Shown: one piece after another, positions 7,381 to 16,684 of the stretch
Layout: each line of letters begins with the position of its first letter
Position numbering within the stretch: the first letter of the stretch is position 1
Source: Zoogloeaceae bacterium
GTDB lineage: Bacteria; Pseudomonadota; Gammaproteobacteria; Burkholderiales; Rhodocyclaceae
Reading direction: 5' to 3'
DNA length: 20,373 nt
Assembly: GCA_031259605.1 (NCBI GenBank)
Contig: JAIRLE010000060.1
Span: 1 to 20,373, forward strand
The notes under the pieces: generated by a model
What the model was told of the DNA's origin: nothing
The model's input: the letters and a program-made list of their open reading frames with translations, nothing else
Databases searched by the model: none
Position numbers and translations under genes: made by a program

Positions 7381-7434
7381 TTGAAATGTGAAAAATCGAT
7401 CTTATTGTTAGCACTCGTCGGGGATGAGTGCTAA
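7381..7434 (+). promoter_or_regulatory. groESL promoter with CIRCE operator (HrcA site)
   Basis: TTAGCACTC-N9-GAGTGCTAA at 7408-7434 is a perfect CIRCE element, the known binding site of the heat-shock repressor HrcA. Just upstream are TTGAAA (7381-7386) and TATTGT (7403-7408) with a 16-base spacer, so the operator begins at the end of the -10 and covers the start point. The CTTGAAA form of the -35 also fits sigma-32, so dual control is possible but not shown. Confidence 0.92.
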
Positions 7435-7514
7435 CATACCGTTCCCTTTTTTGGTTGTCCGGCCGTTGGTGTTGGACAAGATTTGCAATTTTTTTGAATG
7501 AACAAGGAGCCTTT

Positions 7515-7805
7515 ATGAAAATCCGTCCTTTGCACGACCGTGTAATTGTCAAACGTGTCGAAGCCGAGCGCACCACTGCTTCCGGCATCGTGATTCCTGA
7601 TTCCGCAGGGGAAAAGCCCGATCAAGGCGAGGTGCTGGCGGTCGGCCCCGGCAAGCGCGACGACTCCGGCAAGATCATCGCCCCGGACGTGAAGGTGGGC
7701 GATCGCGTGCTGTTCGGCAAGTATGCCGGTCAGACCGTCAAGGTCGATGGCGAGGAAATCCTTGTCATGCGCGAAGAAGACATCATGGGCGTGGTGGAGG
7801 CTTGA
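7515..7805 (+). CDS. groES: Co-chaperonin GroES
   Basis: A 96-residue GroES starting at the ATG with AAGGAG 6 bases upstream. It opens MKIRPLHDRVIVKR and carries the mobile-loop region (about 17-33) with the GroEL-contacting IVIP and then the EKPDQGEVLAVGPG strand. It ends in ILVMREEDIMGVVE. It caps the GroEL cylinder during ATP-driven protein folding in the cytosol. The first gene of groES-groEL, 61 bases before groEL, it is controlled by the upstream CIRCE. Length and sequence are normal. Confidence 0.98.
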   Translation: MKIRPLHDRVIVKRVEAERTTASGIVIPDSAGEKPDQGEVLAVGPGKRDDSGKIIAPDVKVGDRVLFGKYAGQTVKVDGEEILVMREEDIMGVVEA

Positions 7806-7866
7806 AGCCTCTTCCTTGCGCCCGCATTTCGAGCATTTTTCAAGCATCTAAAAACAGGAGATTCAA

Positions 7867-9513
<1,647 letters not shown>

Positions 9514-9540
9514 GTCCTTGCGCGGACGCCACGCACATGG

Positions 9541-9567
9541 AAAGGCGGGTCTTCGACCCGCCTTTTT
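9541..9567 (+). terminator. Intrinsic terminator of groESL
   Basis: AAAGGCGGGTC-TTC-GACCCGCCTTTTTT: an 8-bp GC-rich stem, extended by A-T pairs, with a run of T. It stands shortly after the groEL stop. Confidence 0.95.
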
Positions 9568-9836
9568 TATTGCGAACGCAAGCCGAAGGCGTGGCAGAAA
9601 GCCATCCTCATGATGGTTTCCCGTGCTGGCGGTCAATCAGACAGGGCAATAACCGCATGAATACCTGTTTTCCCCTCGCCCGCTTTGCGGGAGGGTGGCG
9701 CAAAGCGCCGGGAGAGGGGAAAAACGGACATTCATGCGATTGCCCTGTTCCTTTCTCGTCATCTGATCCCTTGTCCCTGAATAGGGACTAAACTTCGAGA
9801 TTCGCAAAGTTGCTTTAAAAGAACAAAGGGAAACGC
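9568..9836. other. Gap between groEL terminator and HPt/HD-GYP gene
   Basis: No gene is supported here. It holds the nested palindrome 9642-9747 and a small perfect hairpin GTCCCT-GAAT-AGGGAC (9773-9788). A TAAACT hexamer at 9789-9794 could be a -10, but no convincing -35 goes with it. Confidence 0.6.
9642..9747. repeat. Nested palindromic element, compact version
   Basis: The outer arms CAGGGCAAT-AAC-CGCATGAAT (9642-9662) and ATTCATGCGATTGCCCTG (9730-9747) pair perfectly except for a 3-base AAC insertion. Inside, TTTTCCCCTC (9668-9677) pairs with GAGGGGAAAA (9714-9723). Within that are two side-by-side hairpins, CCCGC-TTT-GCGGG (9679-9691) and GGCGC-AAA-GCGCC (9697-9709). The whole could fold as a cloverleaf-like structure. 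The same arms occur at 7134-7355. Confidence 0.8.
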
Positions 9837-10940
9837 ATGGACATCAAAGCCATTATTGCGCCGGTCGTGCAAGACCGGGAGGCACTGGAAGAGTTCGCGG
9901 ACGTTTTGCTGGACAGGACGCCGGAAGTGGAACGTCTCATCGCGCAACTGAGAAAGAATCCCGGCAACCAGTCGCTGATTACCAGCCTGTTTCGCGTCGT
10001 GCATAACATCAAGGGTGACGCGGCGTTGACCCGCGTCGAGATCGGCGTGGCCGTCACGCATCACGTCGAATCCCTGTTGACGCGCTTTCGCGATGGAAAT
10101 ATCCCCTTTTCCGAACGGTTGGCGGAAACGGTGCTGCTTACCCTGGATCGCCTGGAACTGGCGGTTGAAGCCCTGTTGCATCGCGCCTCTCTGGAACATC
10201 TGGAACTGCTCGCCTTGGTGCAGGGACTGGAGAAGGCCGCGCTGGTGCCTCCCGATCAGGTGGAGACCGTCTGCGGCGAGCTGATCGAAGCCGTTACCGG
10301 CTTTCCGCCGTTGCTATCGAGTTCTCTCGAACAGAACAGCCCCGCCTTGAGCGTGGCGGATAACCAGGATGTCGCCGCCGACCTGCAATTTTTCCGCCGC
10401 ATCGCCTTGCAATTGGAAAGCCGTTCCCCGTTTTTCAAGGGGCGCACCAACCGCATCCTGCGTCTCGCGCTGGAAACCAACAAGGCCGTCGCCGCCATTG
10501 ATCCCGTGCAACTCGAAGCCGCCATCTACATGCACGACGTAGGCATGATGATGTTGCCGGAAAGCATTTGGTTGAAGCGCGACAACATGAATGCCGAAGA
10601 AAGACTCGCCCTGCGCGCCCACCCCGGTTACGGCGCGGGATTGCTGCAACGCATGCCCGCCTGGGAATCCGCCGCCGAAATGATCGCCCAACATCACGAA
10701 ATGCCGGACGGCAGTGGCTATCCCGACAACCTGAGCGCGGAGCAGATTTGCCCCGGCGCCAAACTGATCGCCATTGTCGACGCCTTTGAGTCCATCATGC
10801 TGAAACACAGCCATCGCGGCAAGAACCGTTCCGTGCTGCGCGCCATTGCCGAGGTCAACGCCTGTACCAACCAGTTCGCGCCCGAATGGACGCTGTCGTT
10901 CAACGCCGTCATCCGCCGCACACTGGAGGCGATCGCCTGA
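9837..10940 (+). CDS. HPt domain fused to an HD-GYP-type domain
   Basis: A 367-residue cytosolic signalling protein. Residues 20-115 form an HPt domain with the phosphorylatable histidine in HNIKG (H56). Residues 200-365 form an HD-GYP-type phosphodiesterase domain: HD at 233-234, H262, HHEMPDGSGYP at 286-296 and a later IVDAFESI. Such domains usually degrade cyclic di-GMP. The lysine that normally follows (HDxGK) is replaced by methionine (HDVGM), so activity is uncertain. No membrane segment is visible. An AAGGGA site precedes the ATG. The stop shares one base with the tcdA start. A phosphorelay controlling cyclic di-GMP turnover is a reasonable inference, but no kinase or receiver lies nearby. 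Confidence 0.88.
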   Translation: MDIKAIIAPVVQDREALEEFADVLLDRTPEVERLIAQLRKNPGNQSLITSLFRVVHNIKGDAALTRVEIGVAVTHHVESLLTRFRDGNIPFSERLAETVLLTLDRLELAVEALLHRASLEHLELLALVQGLEKAALVPPDQVETVCGELIEAVTGFPPLLSSSLEQNSPALSVADNQDVAADLQFFRRIALQLESRSPFFKGRTNRILRLALETNKAVAAIDPVQLEAAIYMHDVGMMMLPESIWLKRDNMNAEERLALRAHPGYGAGLLQRMPAWESAAEMIAQHHEMPDGSGYPDNLSAEQICPGAKLIAIVDAFESIMLKHSHRGKNRSVLRAIAEVNACTNQFAPEWTLSFNAVIRRTLEAIA

Positions 10941-11707
10941 TGCGCGCCTCGCCCGTCGACGCGGCGGATGTGGCGCGTCGCTTTGTCGGTGTGCGGCGGC
11001 TCTATGGCGAGGCCGCCGAGCAACGCTTCATGGCGGCGCATGTCTGCGTGGTCGGCGCGGGCGGCGTCGGCTCCTGGGCGGTGGAAGCCCTGGCGAGAAG
11101 CCGTGTCGGACATCTCACCCTGATCGATCTCGATATGGTTTCCGCATCCAATACCAACCGGCAGATGCAGGCGCTGGAAGGCGAATACGGCAGAGCCAAG
11201 GTCATCGTCATGGCCGAGCGTGTCCAAGCCATCAACCCACAATGCCATGTGCATTGCATCGAGGATTTCATCGACGCCGACAATGTTGCCGCGTTGCTCG
11301 CGCCGGATATGAACGTCGTCATTGACGCCATTGACCAGACACGCGCCAAGGTGGCGATGATCGCCTGTTGCCGGAAATTGGGGCGAGCGATCGTCACCGT
11401 TGGCGCGGCGGGCGGACAGCGCGATCCCACGCATATCCGCCGCGCCGACTTGGCGCTTACCCGTCAGGACCCGCTGCTTGCCAGGGTGCGCGCCCAATTG
11501 CGCAGGAACTACGCCTTTCCCAAAGCGCCCAGAAAATTCGGCGTCACGGCCATTTATTCCAGCGAACCCGTGCAGTATCCGCGGCGCGAAGCCTGCGATG
11601 CCGCCTTGCAGGGTCTGAGTTGCGCCGGATTCGGTTCCTCGGTCTGCGTTACCGCCGGCATGGGCTTTGCGGCCAGCGCGACGGCGCTGGAATTGCTGTG
11701 CGTCTGA
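10940..11707 (+). CDS. tcdA: tRNA threonylcarbamoyladenosine dehydratase
   Basis: A 255-residue E1/ThiF-like enzyme. The nucleotide-binding loop VVGAGGVGSWAVEALARS (37-54), the LTLIDLDMVSASNTNRQ segment (63-79), the DAIDQTRAK motif and the C-terminal GFGSSVCVTAGMGFAASA match TcdA (CsdL). It uses ATP to cyclise t6A37 of tRNA to ct6A, improving decoding of ANN codons. The ATG overlaps the upstream stop by one base (TGATG) and a GGAGG lies about 10 bases before it, so it is probably coupled to the HPt/HD-GYP gene. The rep gene begins 13 bases downstream. Confidence 0.94.
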   Translation: MRASPVDAADVARRFVGVRRLYGEAAEQRFMAAHVCVVGAGGVGSWAVEALARSRVGHLTLIDLDMVSASNTNRQMQALEGEYGRAKVIVMAERVQAINPQCHVHCIEDFIDADNVAALLAPDMNVVIDAIDQTRAKVAMIACCRKLGRAIVTVGAAGGQRDPTHIRRADLALTRQDPLLARVRAQLRRNYAFPKAPRKFGVTAIYSSEPVQYPRREACDAALQGLSCAGFGSSVCVTAGMGFAASATALELLCV

Positions 11708-11720
11708 AAGACAAGGAACG

Positions 11721-13715
11721 ATGCCGCAACTGAACGTCCGCCAGCGCGAAGCCATCCAGTATCTCGATGGCCCGCTCTTGGTGCTGGCGGGCGCGGGGTC
11801 GGGAAAGACGCGGGTCATCACCCGGAAAATCGCCTATCTGGTACAGGAATGCGGCCTTGCGCCGCGCCAGATCGCCGCCATCACCTTTACCAACAAGGCG
11901 GCACGGGAAATGCAGACCAGGGTGGGCAAGCTGATTTCCCGGCAGGCGGCGGAATCCTTGCAGGTTTCCACCTTTCACGCGCTGGGAGTGCGCATATTGC
12001 GCGAAGAAGCTGCCGCCATCGGCTATAAGCCGCGCTTTTCCATCTTTGACGCCACGGACGCCTTCGCCGTCATCGCGGATCTGGCGGGCAGCGTAGACAA
12101 GATCAGGCTACGCCAGATCCAGGGCATCCTCTCCAACTGGAAAAACACGCGCACCCTGCCGGAAGAGGCCGCGCGGCGAGCGGCGAGCGAGACGGAAAAA
12201 CTGGCGGCGCGGCTATATCCCGCTTATGAAGCCACCCTGAAGAGCTACCAGGCGCTGGATTTCGACGATCTCATTTTACGTCCGGCGATGCTGTTCATGG
12301 AAAACCCGGAGATTGCCGAAAAATGGCAGAACCGTTTTCGCTATCTGCTCATCGACGAATACCAGGATACCAATGCCTGCCAATACAGCCTGTTGAAACT
12401 TCTGGCGGGCGTGCGCGCGCAGTTTACGGCGGTGGGCGACGACAACCAGAGCATTTACGGCTGGCGCGGCGCGGATGTTGCCAACATGGAGCGGCTTGCC
12501 GAGGAATTCCCGCGCCTCGAAATCATCAAGCTGGAACAGAACTACCGTTCGACGCTGCGCATCCTGAGCGCGGCAAACAATGTCATTGCCCACAACGTCA
12601 AACGTTTCGAAAAAAACCTCTGGTCGGAACTGGGGCACGGCGAACCGGTGAGCGTGACCGTCTGCCCCGACAACGAACGCGAGGCAGAGCGCGTGGTGAT
12701 GCGCTTGCAGGCGCATCATCTGGCGCATCAGGGCAAATGGTCGGATTACGCCATACTCTACCGATCCAACCACCTTGCCCGCCTGTTCGAGCAACAGTTG
12801 CGCGATCGGCGCATTCCCTATGTCCTCTCCGGCGGACAGTCGTTTTTCGACAAGGCGGAAATCAAGGACGTGCTCGCCTGGCTGCGTCTTCTCGCCAATC
12901 CCGATGACGATCCTGCCTTCATCCGTGCCGCCACCGCGCCCCGGCGCGGCATCGGCGCGAATACCCTGCAAGCGCTGGGCAATTACGCGGGAATGCGCCA
13001 TCTCTCGCTTTTTCATGCCGCGCGCGAGTCTGGGCTGTGCCAGCATCTTTCCCCGCGCCAGCTTGCGCCGCTTTCCGCTTTCTGCCAGTTCGTCGAACGC
13101 ATGGATGAACGGGCGCAACAGACAGAAGCAGGCGCGGCGCTGGGTGAACTGCTGTCCGGCATCGATTACGAGGCGCATCTCCATGCACATGAAGAAGCGC
13201 GTATTGCGCAGGAGCGTTGGGCCAACGTCTGCGAATTCGCGCAGTGGCTGGGACAAAAAGGGATTGCCGAAGACCGGAATCTCATCGATCTCGTCCAACG
13301 CATCGCCCTCATTGGTCTCATCGACAAGGAAGGCGGCGCGACGCCGGACGCGGTGCAACTTTCCACCCTGCATGCCGCCAAGGGACTGGAATACCCGCAT
13401 GTGTTCCTGGTCGGCGTGGAAGAAGGCATCCTGCCGCACCGGGAAGCGGTGGAAAGCGGCAAGGTGGAAGAAGAACGCCGCCTGATGTACGTCGGCATGA
13501 CCCGCGCCCGGCAAAGCCTGGCGATTTTTTATTGCGAACGCCGCAAGCAGAACCGTCAATGGTTGAGCGTCAAGCCCTCGCGCTTCATCGGCGAACTGGG
13601 AAGCGGGAACATTCGTTTCATGGGCGGCAAGAACCAGCCGCTCCCCGACAAGGCCACCCGCCTCGCTCGCCTCGCCGCCCTGAAGTCAATGCTGACTTCA
13701 AGCGACACGGCATGA
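11721..13715 (+). CDS. rep: ATP-dependent DNA helicase Rep
   Basis: A 664-residue superfamily 1A 3'-5' helicase, close to the 673 of E. coli Rep. Motifs: Q-motif LNVRQREAI, Walker A GAGSGKT (24-30), Ia ITFTNKAAREM, II LIDEYQDTN, III GDDNQSIYGWRGA, IV LEQNYRS, V LHAAKGLEYPHVFLVG, VI EERRLMYVGMTRAR. It helps replication forks past bound proteins. AAGGA precedes the ATG by 4 bases; an upstream in-frame start overlaps tcdA and is rejected. The opening LNVRQREAIQYLDGPLLVLAGAG and the lack of a long C-terminal extension favour Rep over UvrD and PcrA. A perfect 8-bp inverted repeat (13681-13700) lies inside its last codons. Confidence 0.94.
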   Translation: MPQLNVRQREAIQYLDGPLLVLAGAGSGKTRVITRKIAYLVQECGLAPRQIAAITFTNKAAREMQTRVGKLISRQAAESLQVSTFHALGVRILREEAAAIGYKPRFSIFDATDAFAVIADLAGSVDKIRLRQIQGILSNWKNTRTLPEEAARRAASETEKLAARLYPAYEATLKSYQALDFDDLILRPAMLFMENPEIAEKWQNRFRYLLIDEYQDTNACQYSLLKLLAGVRAQFTAVGDDNQSIYGWRGADVANMERLAEEFPRLEIIKLEQNYRSTLRILSAANNVIAHNVKRFEKNLWSELGHGEPVSVTVCPDNEREAERVVMRLQAHHLAHQGKWSDYAILYRSNHLARLFEQQLRDRRIPYVLSGGQSFFDKAEIKDVLAWLRLLANPDDDPAFIRAATAPRRGIGANTLQALGNYAGMRHLSLFHAARESGLCQHLSPRQLAPLSAFCQFVERMDERAQQTEAGAALGELLSGIDYEAHLHAHEEARIAQERWANVCEFAQWLGQKGIAEDRNLIDLVQRIALIGLIDKEGGATPDAVQLSTLHAAKGLEYPHVFLVGVEEGILPHREAVESGKVEEERRLMYVGMTRARQSLAIFYCERRKQNRQWLSVKPSRFIGELGSGNIRFMGGKNQPLPDKATRLARLAALKSMLTSSDTA

Positions 13716-14018
13716 TTTTCCCGTCATTGCAGGCAAGGCGAAGCAATCGGGCGCAGTGAAAAGTGGAAGACGAGCGGCAGACGCTCCTTTTCGTCAAAAT
13801 CGAGGCGCGTCGCGCCGGAAGATGACGAGGTGAAGCGTAGCGCCGCGCCCCCGGTGCAGCCGCAAAAATGTAGTACGCAGGTTGAGACCCCGGCCGCGGC
13901 CGGGGTCTCAACCGTAGCCATTCTCGAGAGGAAAGAACCCCCTTCCCAAAGATGTTAGACCGGCAGCCCTGAAGGGCTGCCGCTAATTTCTTGCTTACGC
14001 CTCGCGATTGTCCTGCAT
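13716..14018. other. Gap between rep and the tRNA-Gly promoter
   Basis: No gene is supported. It begins with GTCATTGC...GAAGCAATC (13723-13748), which resembles a common intergenic repeat of many bacteria. A GAGCG-GCAGA-CGCTC hairpin and then copy 2 of the two-hairpin repeat follow. Confidence 0.6.
13880..13982 (+). repeat. Two-hairpin dispersed repeat, copy 2
   Basis: This copy begins with a perfect 34-bp palindrome without a loop (13880-13913; arms GGTTGAGACCCCGGCCG and its complement). The conserved GTAGCCATTCTCGAG link follows, then a spacer, then a perfect 10-bp stem CGGCAGCCCT-GA-AGGGCTGCCG (13961-13982). AATTTCTTGCTT follows, similar to the tail of copy 1. It lies between rep and the tRNA-Gly promoter, 37 bases before the -35. 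Confidence 0.85.
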
Positions 14019-14047
14019 TTGAATCCATGGCCAGGAAAGCATACAAT
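14019..14047 (+). promoter_or_regulatory. Promoter of the tRNA-Gly gene
   Basis: TTGAAT (14019-14024) and TACAAT (14042-14047) are separated by exactly 17 bases. Transcription would start near 14054, about 40 bases before the mature tRNA. A CTGGCG-GAG-CGCCAG hairpin lies in the leader. Confidence 0.8.
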
Positions 14048-14091
14048 TCGCGCTGCTTGATGGCTCTGGCGGAGCGCCAGCGCCGTTTCAT

Positions 14092-14165
14092 GCGGGCGTC
14101 GTATAATGGCAATACCCTGGCTTCCCAAGCCAGAGCCGTGGGTTCGATTCCCATCGCCCGCTCCA
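14092..14165 (+). tRNA. tRNA-Gly, anticodon CCC
   Basis: A complete cloverleaf: acceptor stem GCGGGCG/CGCCCGC, D arm around AATGGCAAT, anticodon stem CTGGC/GCCAG with loop TTCCCAA (anticodon CCC), and T arm GTGGG-TTCGATT-CCCAT with one G-T pair. The discriminator base is T and the CCA end is encoded. It stands alone, with its own promoter and an intrinsic terminator. It reads GGG glycine codons. Confidence 0.95.
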
Positions 14166-14182
14166 TTTCATCAGCGTAAAAC

Positions 14183-14213
14183 AAAAAAGCCGGGGTATGC
14201 CCCGGCTTTTTTT
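14183..14213. terminator. Bidirectional intrinsic terminator
   Basis: AAAAAAGCCGGGG-TATG-CCCCGGCTTTTTTT: a strong stem with A-run on one side and T-run on the other. It serves the tRNA gene and the convergent minus-strand glycine-zipper gene ending at 14230. Confidence 0.95.
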
Positions 14214-14229
14214 CGACAGGGCGCCTTGT

Positions 14230-14688
14230 CTAACGCGCCAGTTCGCCCGCGATGATGCTGCCCAGTACCGCGCCCGCCGCAGTGGCGGCAAGGCGGCCAT
14301 TGCCGCCGCCGAAGCGGCTGCCGATGACGCCGCCCGCAATGGCGCCGACAACCCTGGCGGCAGTATCGTTGGCGCGCGCCTCGCCAGAAGGCGCGTCTTC
14401 TTCGTGGACGACCGCCGGTTCGCGGTAGACCACGGCTGGCTCGCGGTAGATCACCACGGGTTCCTGGTATACCACTACGGGCGCGGAACGATAGACCACC
14501 GCCGTCGGCGCGGAGCGATAAATGACCGTTGGCGATGAACGCACGGGGCGGCGATGATCGAGGGTTCTTTGCGTGAAATGCCCTGGCTGCGCCGACGACG
14601 CGCGCCATGAATGGCGCTGATCGGCGGCGGCTACGCCACTGAAGGCCACGCAAAGCAGAAGGGAAAACAACAGGGAAATTCTTTTCAT
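14230..14688 (-). CDS. Secreted glycine-zipper protein with YR-x-P repeats
   Basis: A 152-residue protein. The start at 14688 has GGAGGG 8 bases upstream and opens directly on a signal peptide (MKRISLLFSLLLCVAFSGVAAA, cut near 22), so the longer in-frame start at 14787 is rejected. Residues about 52-95 are a low-complexity run of YRSAP, YQEP and YREP units separated by VV or VI. The C-terminal 40 residues are a glycine-zipper segment (VVGAIAGGVIGSRFGGG...GAVLGSIIAGEL), as in the 17-kDa surface antigen/2TM family, which inserts into membranes. There is no lipobox cysteine. A periplasmic or outer-membrane location is inferred; the function is unknown. Its 3' end meets the shared terminator with the tRNA gene. 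Confidence 0.85.
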   Translation of the reverse strand: MKRISLLFSLLLCVAFSGVAAADQRHSWRASSAQPGHFTQRTLDHRRPVRSSPTVIYRSAPTAVVYRSAPVVVYQEPVVIYREPAVVYREPAVVHEEDAPSGEARANDTAARVVGAIAGGVIGSRFGGGNGRLAATAAGAVLGSIIAGELAR

Positions 14689-15115
14689 GATGACAACCCT
14701 CCATGAGGAAAGCACCGCCAGAAAAATCCCCCGCCGCGAAGGCGGGGGGAAGTCTCGAAAATATCGAGAGAGGGGGTGCGTTTCCACTATAAGGAAGACG
14801 CGCCTTGTCAGGTGTCTGTTTTCGTTTCAGGCGTGTAAGCAAATGTTAGAAGCAGAGGAATGAGAACCTGTTCATAATCTTCCGGGGCTTGCTCGTCGTG
14901 ACTTAACAGGCGTCGTCCGCCGTTTCCCTTGCCCGCTCGCGGGAGAGTGTGGCGGTTCGTATTTTCCGGGGTGAATCGCCCCCTCATCCGCCCTCCGGGC
15001 ACCTTCTCCCTCTCTAAGGGGAGAAGGAAAACCAGGCGCTTCCCACGACAATCCGGGATCATGAACCGGTTCTCAAGGTACGCGGACAAAAAAGTGAGTA
15101 CGCCGCCCGCTAGGA
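14689..15115. other. Gap between glycine-zipper gene and nifA end
   Basis: A 427-bp gap with no supported gene. Near the glycine-zipper gene are two perfect hairpins, CCCCCGCC/GGCGGGGG (14728-14748) and TCTCGA/TCGAGA (14753-14769), in what is probably its 5' untranslated leader; a TATAGT at 14786-14791 on the minus strand may be its -10. The rest is the palindromic element 14861-15075. Confidence 0.55.
14861..15075. repeat. Palindromic element with TGAGAACC arms
   Basis: TGAGAACCTGTTCAT (14861-14875) and the inverted ATGAACCGGTTCTCA (15061-15075) pair with one mismatch. Between them is a CCCGC-TC-GCGGG hairpin with GAGAG. The second part, CCCTCATCCGCCCTCCGGGC...CCTTCTCCC...GGGGAGAAGG, has the form of a widespread proteobacterial intergenic palindrome. 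It lies downstream of nifA and upstream of the glycine-zipper gene. Confidence 0.65.
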
Positions 15116-16684
15116 CTATAGTTGTTTTCGTTCGATTTTCAGGGTCTGGATGCGGTAGGCGATCTGGCGGGAGGTCATGTTGAGGAGGCGGGCGGCCTTG
15201 GCCTGTACCCAGCCGGCCTGTTCCAGCGCCGCGACGACGCGCTCGCGCTCGAGGGACGCGTCCATGCCGGAATGCGCGGCATTGTCTTCTATCGGAGAAC
15301 GCATCGGGGCGGGCGCATGGCCGGAAGCGCGTTCGCGTCCGGGAAAGCGAATCAGTTCCTCGTCAATCCGACCATTTTCGGAGAGCACGGCGGCGCGTTC
15401 CAGGCAGTTTTCCAGTTCACGCACATTGCCTGGCCAATCGTAACGGGCAAGACAGCACAGCGCCACGTCGGCAATGCTCAATTTACGTTTTTGCGCGTCT
15501 CCGATTTTCATGAGCAGATGATGGCAAATATCGGGAATATCCTCCAAACGCTCGCGCAGTGGCGGCAGGTTGATCGGCATGACATTCAGGCGATAGAACA
15601 GGTCTTCGCGAAAATCGCCGCTATCCACCGCCGCTTCCAGATCGCGATGCGTGGCGGCGATGATGCGGACATCCGCCTTGATGCCGCGGCTGCCGCCGAC
15701 GCGCTCGAATTCGCCTTCTTGCAACACCCGCAACAGTTTGGCCTGGAAAGCCGGGGAAACTTCGCCGATTTCGTCCAGAAACAAGGTGCCGCCGTCGGCT
15801 TGCTCGAAGCGTCCCTTGCGGCCACAGATCGCGCCGGTAAACGCGCCGCGCTCGTGCCCGAAGAGTTCGGATTCGAGCAGGTTTTCCGGCAAGGCGGCGC
15901 AGTTCAGCTTGACCAGCGCGCCGCGCGCGCGCGGCGAATTGTAATGGATGGCGTTGGCAATCAATTCCTTGCCCGTACCCGTCTCGCCACGAATCAGGAC
16001 AGTGGTATTCCATTTGGCCACCAGCCGCACTTGTTCGAACACCCGCCGCATTGCCCCGGAGCGCCCCACCACGCTGTCGAAGCCGTGTTGATGCCGCACC
16101 GCGCGCCGCAGCAGATCGCGTTCTTCGAGGATCGAGCGTTTTTCCTGTTCCACTTGCAGGGAAAGGCGCAGGCTCTGGCCGATCAGGTTGGCGATCATTT
16201 CCAGGAAGCGCGCGCGATCCTCCAGGAGATCGTCCTCTCCGCTTTGCGGCTGCACGGCCAGTACGCCCCGCAGACTGCCCGCGACCTGTATCGGCGCGGC
16301 GATGAAGGGGAGATGCGGATCATAGATGCCCATCTTGTTGGAAAAACGTCGTTCCTCCTGTACGCGCCGCAAAATGACCGTGCGGTTTTTTTCCATGACG
16401 AATCCCAGTACGCCCTCACCGGAGCGGTAGCGCACCGGCGGTTCCAGTCTGGCGGGATTCACGCCGTGCACGGATTGCACCAGCAGGCTGCCATCCGGTT
16501 CCAGCACACTGATCAATCCCCGGCCGAGCGCGGCGGATTCGTCGAGAATGCGCAGCACTTCCTGTATGATTTCGCGGTAATCCAGCGAACGGGAAAGCAC
16601 CTGGCTCACGCCATAGAGGGCATCGAGATGCGCCAGATGCAGATCATGCCGCTGCGCGTCGGCGCTTTCGGTTTCCCTTTTCAT
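15116..16684 (-). CDS. nifA: NifA, sigma-54-dependent activator of nitrogen fixation
   Basis: A 522-residue enhancer-binding protein. A GAF domain (about 25-180) is followed by a Q-linker and a sigma-54 interaction AAA+ domain: Walker A GETGTGKE (233-240), GAFTGA (280-285), Walker B LFLDEIGE (301-308), and WPGNVRELENCLERA. The C-terminal Fis-type helix-turn-helix reads AAALEQ-like VVAALEQAGWVQAKAARLLNMTSRQIAYRI, characteristic of NifA. The stretch between AAA+ and DNA-binding domains lacks the cysteine cluster of oxygen-sensitive rhizobial NifA, which fits the class controlled by NifL. The ATG overlaps the nifL stop by four bases, with GGGAG upstream. No nif structural gene is in the window. 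I am confident of NifA rather than another activator. Confidence 0.93.
   Translation of the reverse strand: MKRETESADAQRHDLHLAHLDALYGVSQVLSRSLDYREIIQEVLRILDESAALGRGLISVLEPDGSLLVQSVHGVNPARLEPPVRYRSGEGVLGFVMEKNRTVILRRVQEERRFSNKMGIYDPHLPFIAAPIQVAGSLRGVLAVQPQSGEDDLLEDRARFLEMIANLIGQSLRLSLQVEQEKRSILEERDLLRRAVRHQHGFDSVVGRSGAMRRVFEQVRLVAKWNTTVLIRGETGTGKELIANAIHYNSPRARGALVKLNCAALPENLLESELFGHERGAFTGAICGRKGRFEQADGGTLFLDEIGEVSPAFQAKLLRVLQEGEFERVGGSRGIKADVRIIAATHRDLEAAVDSGDFREDLFYRLNVMPINLPPLRERLEDIPDICHHLLMKIGDAQKRKLSIADVALCCLARYDWPGNVRELENCLERAAVLSENGRIDEELIRFPGRERASGHAPAPMRSPIEDNAAHSGMDASLERERVVAALEQAGWVQAKAARLLNMTSRQIAYRIQTLKIERKQL

Noticed and set aside
12276..13559. 427-codon minus-strand frame opposite rep
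   Set aside because: It is antisense to rep motifs and has no family signal.
13618..14184. 188-codon minus-strand frame containing MGIEPTALAWEARVLPLYD
   Set aside because: This string is the reverse reading of the tRNA-Gly gene, a known source of false protein annotations; the rest overlaps the repeat and the end of rep.
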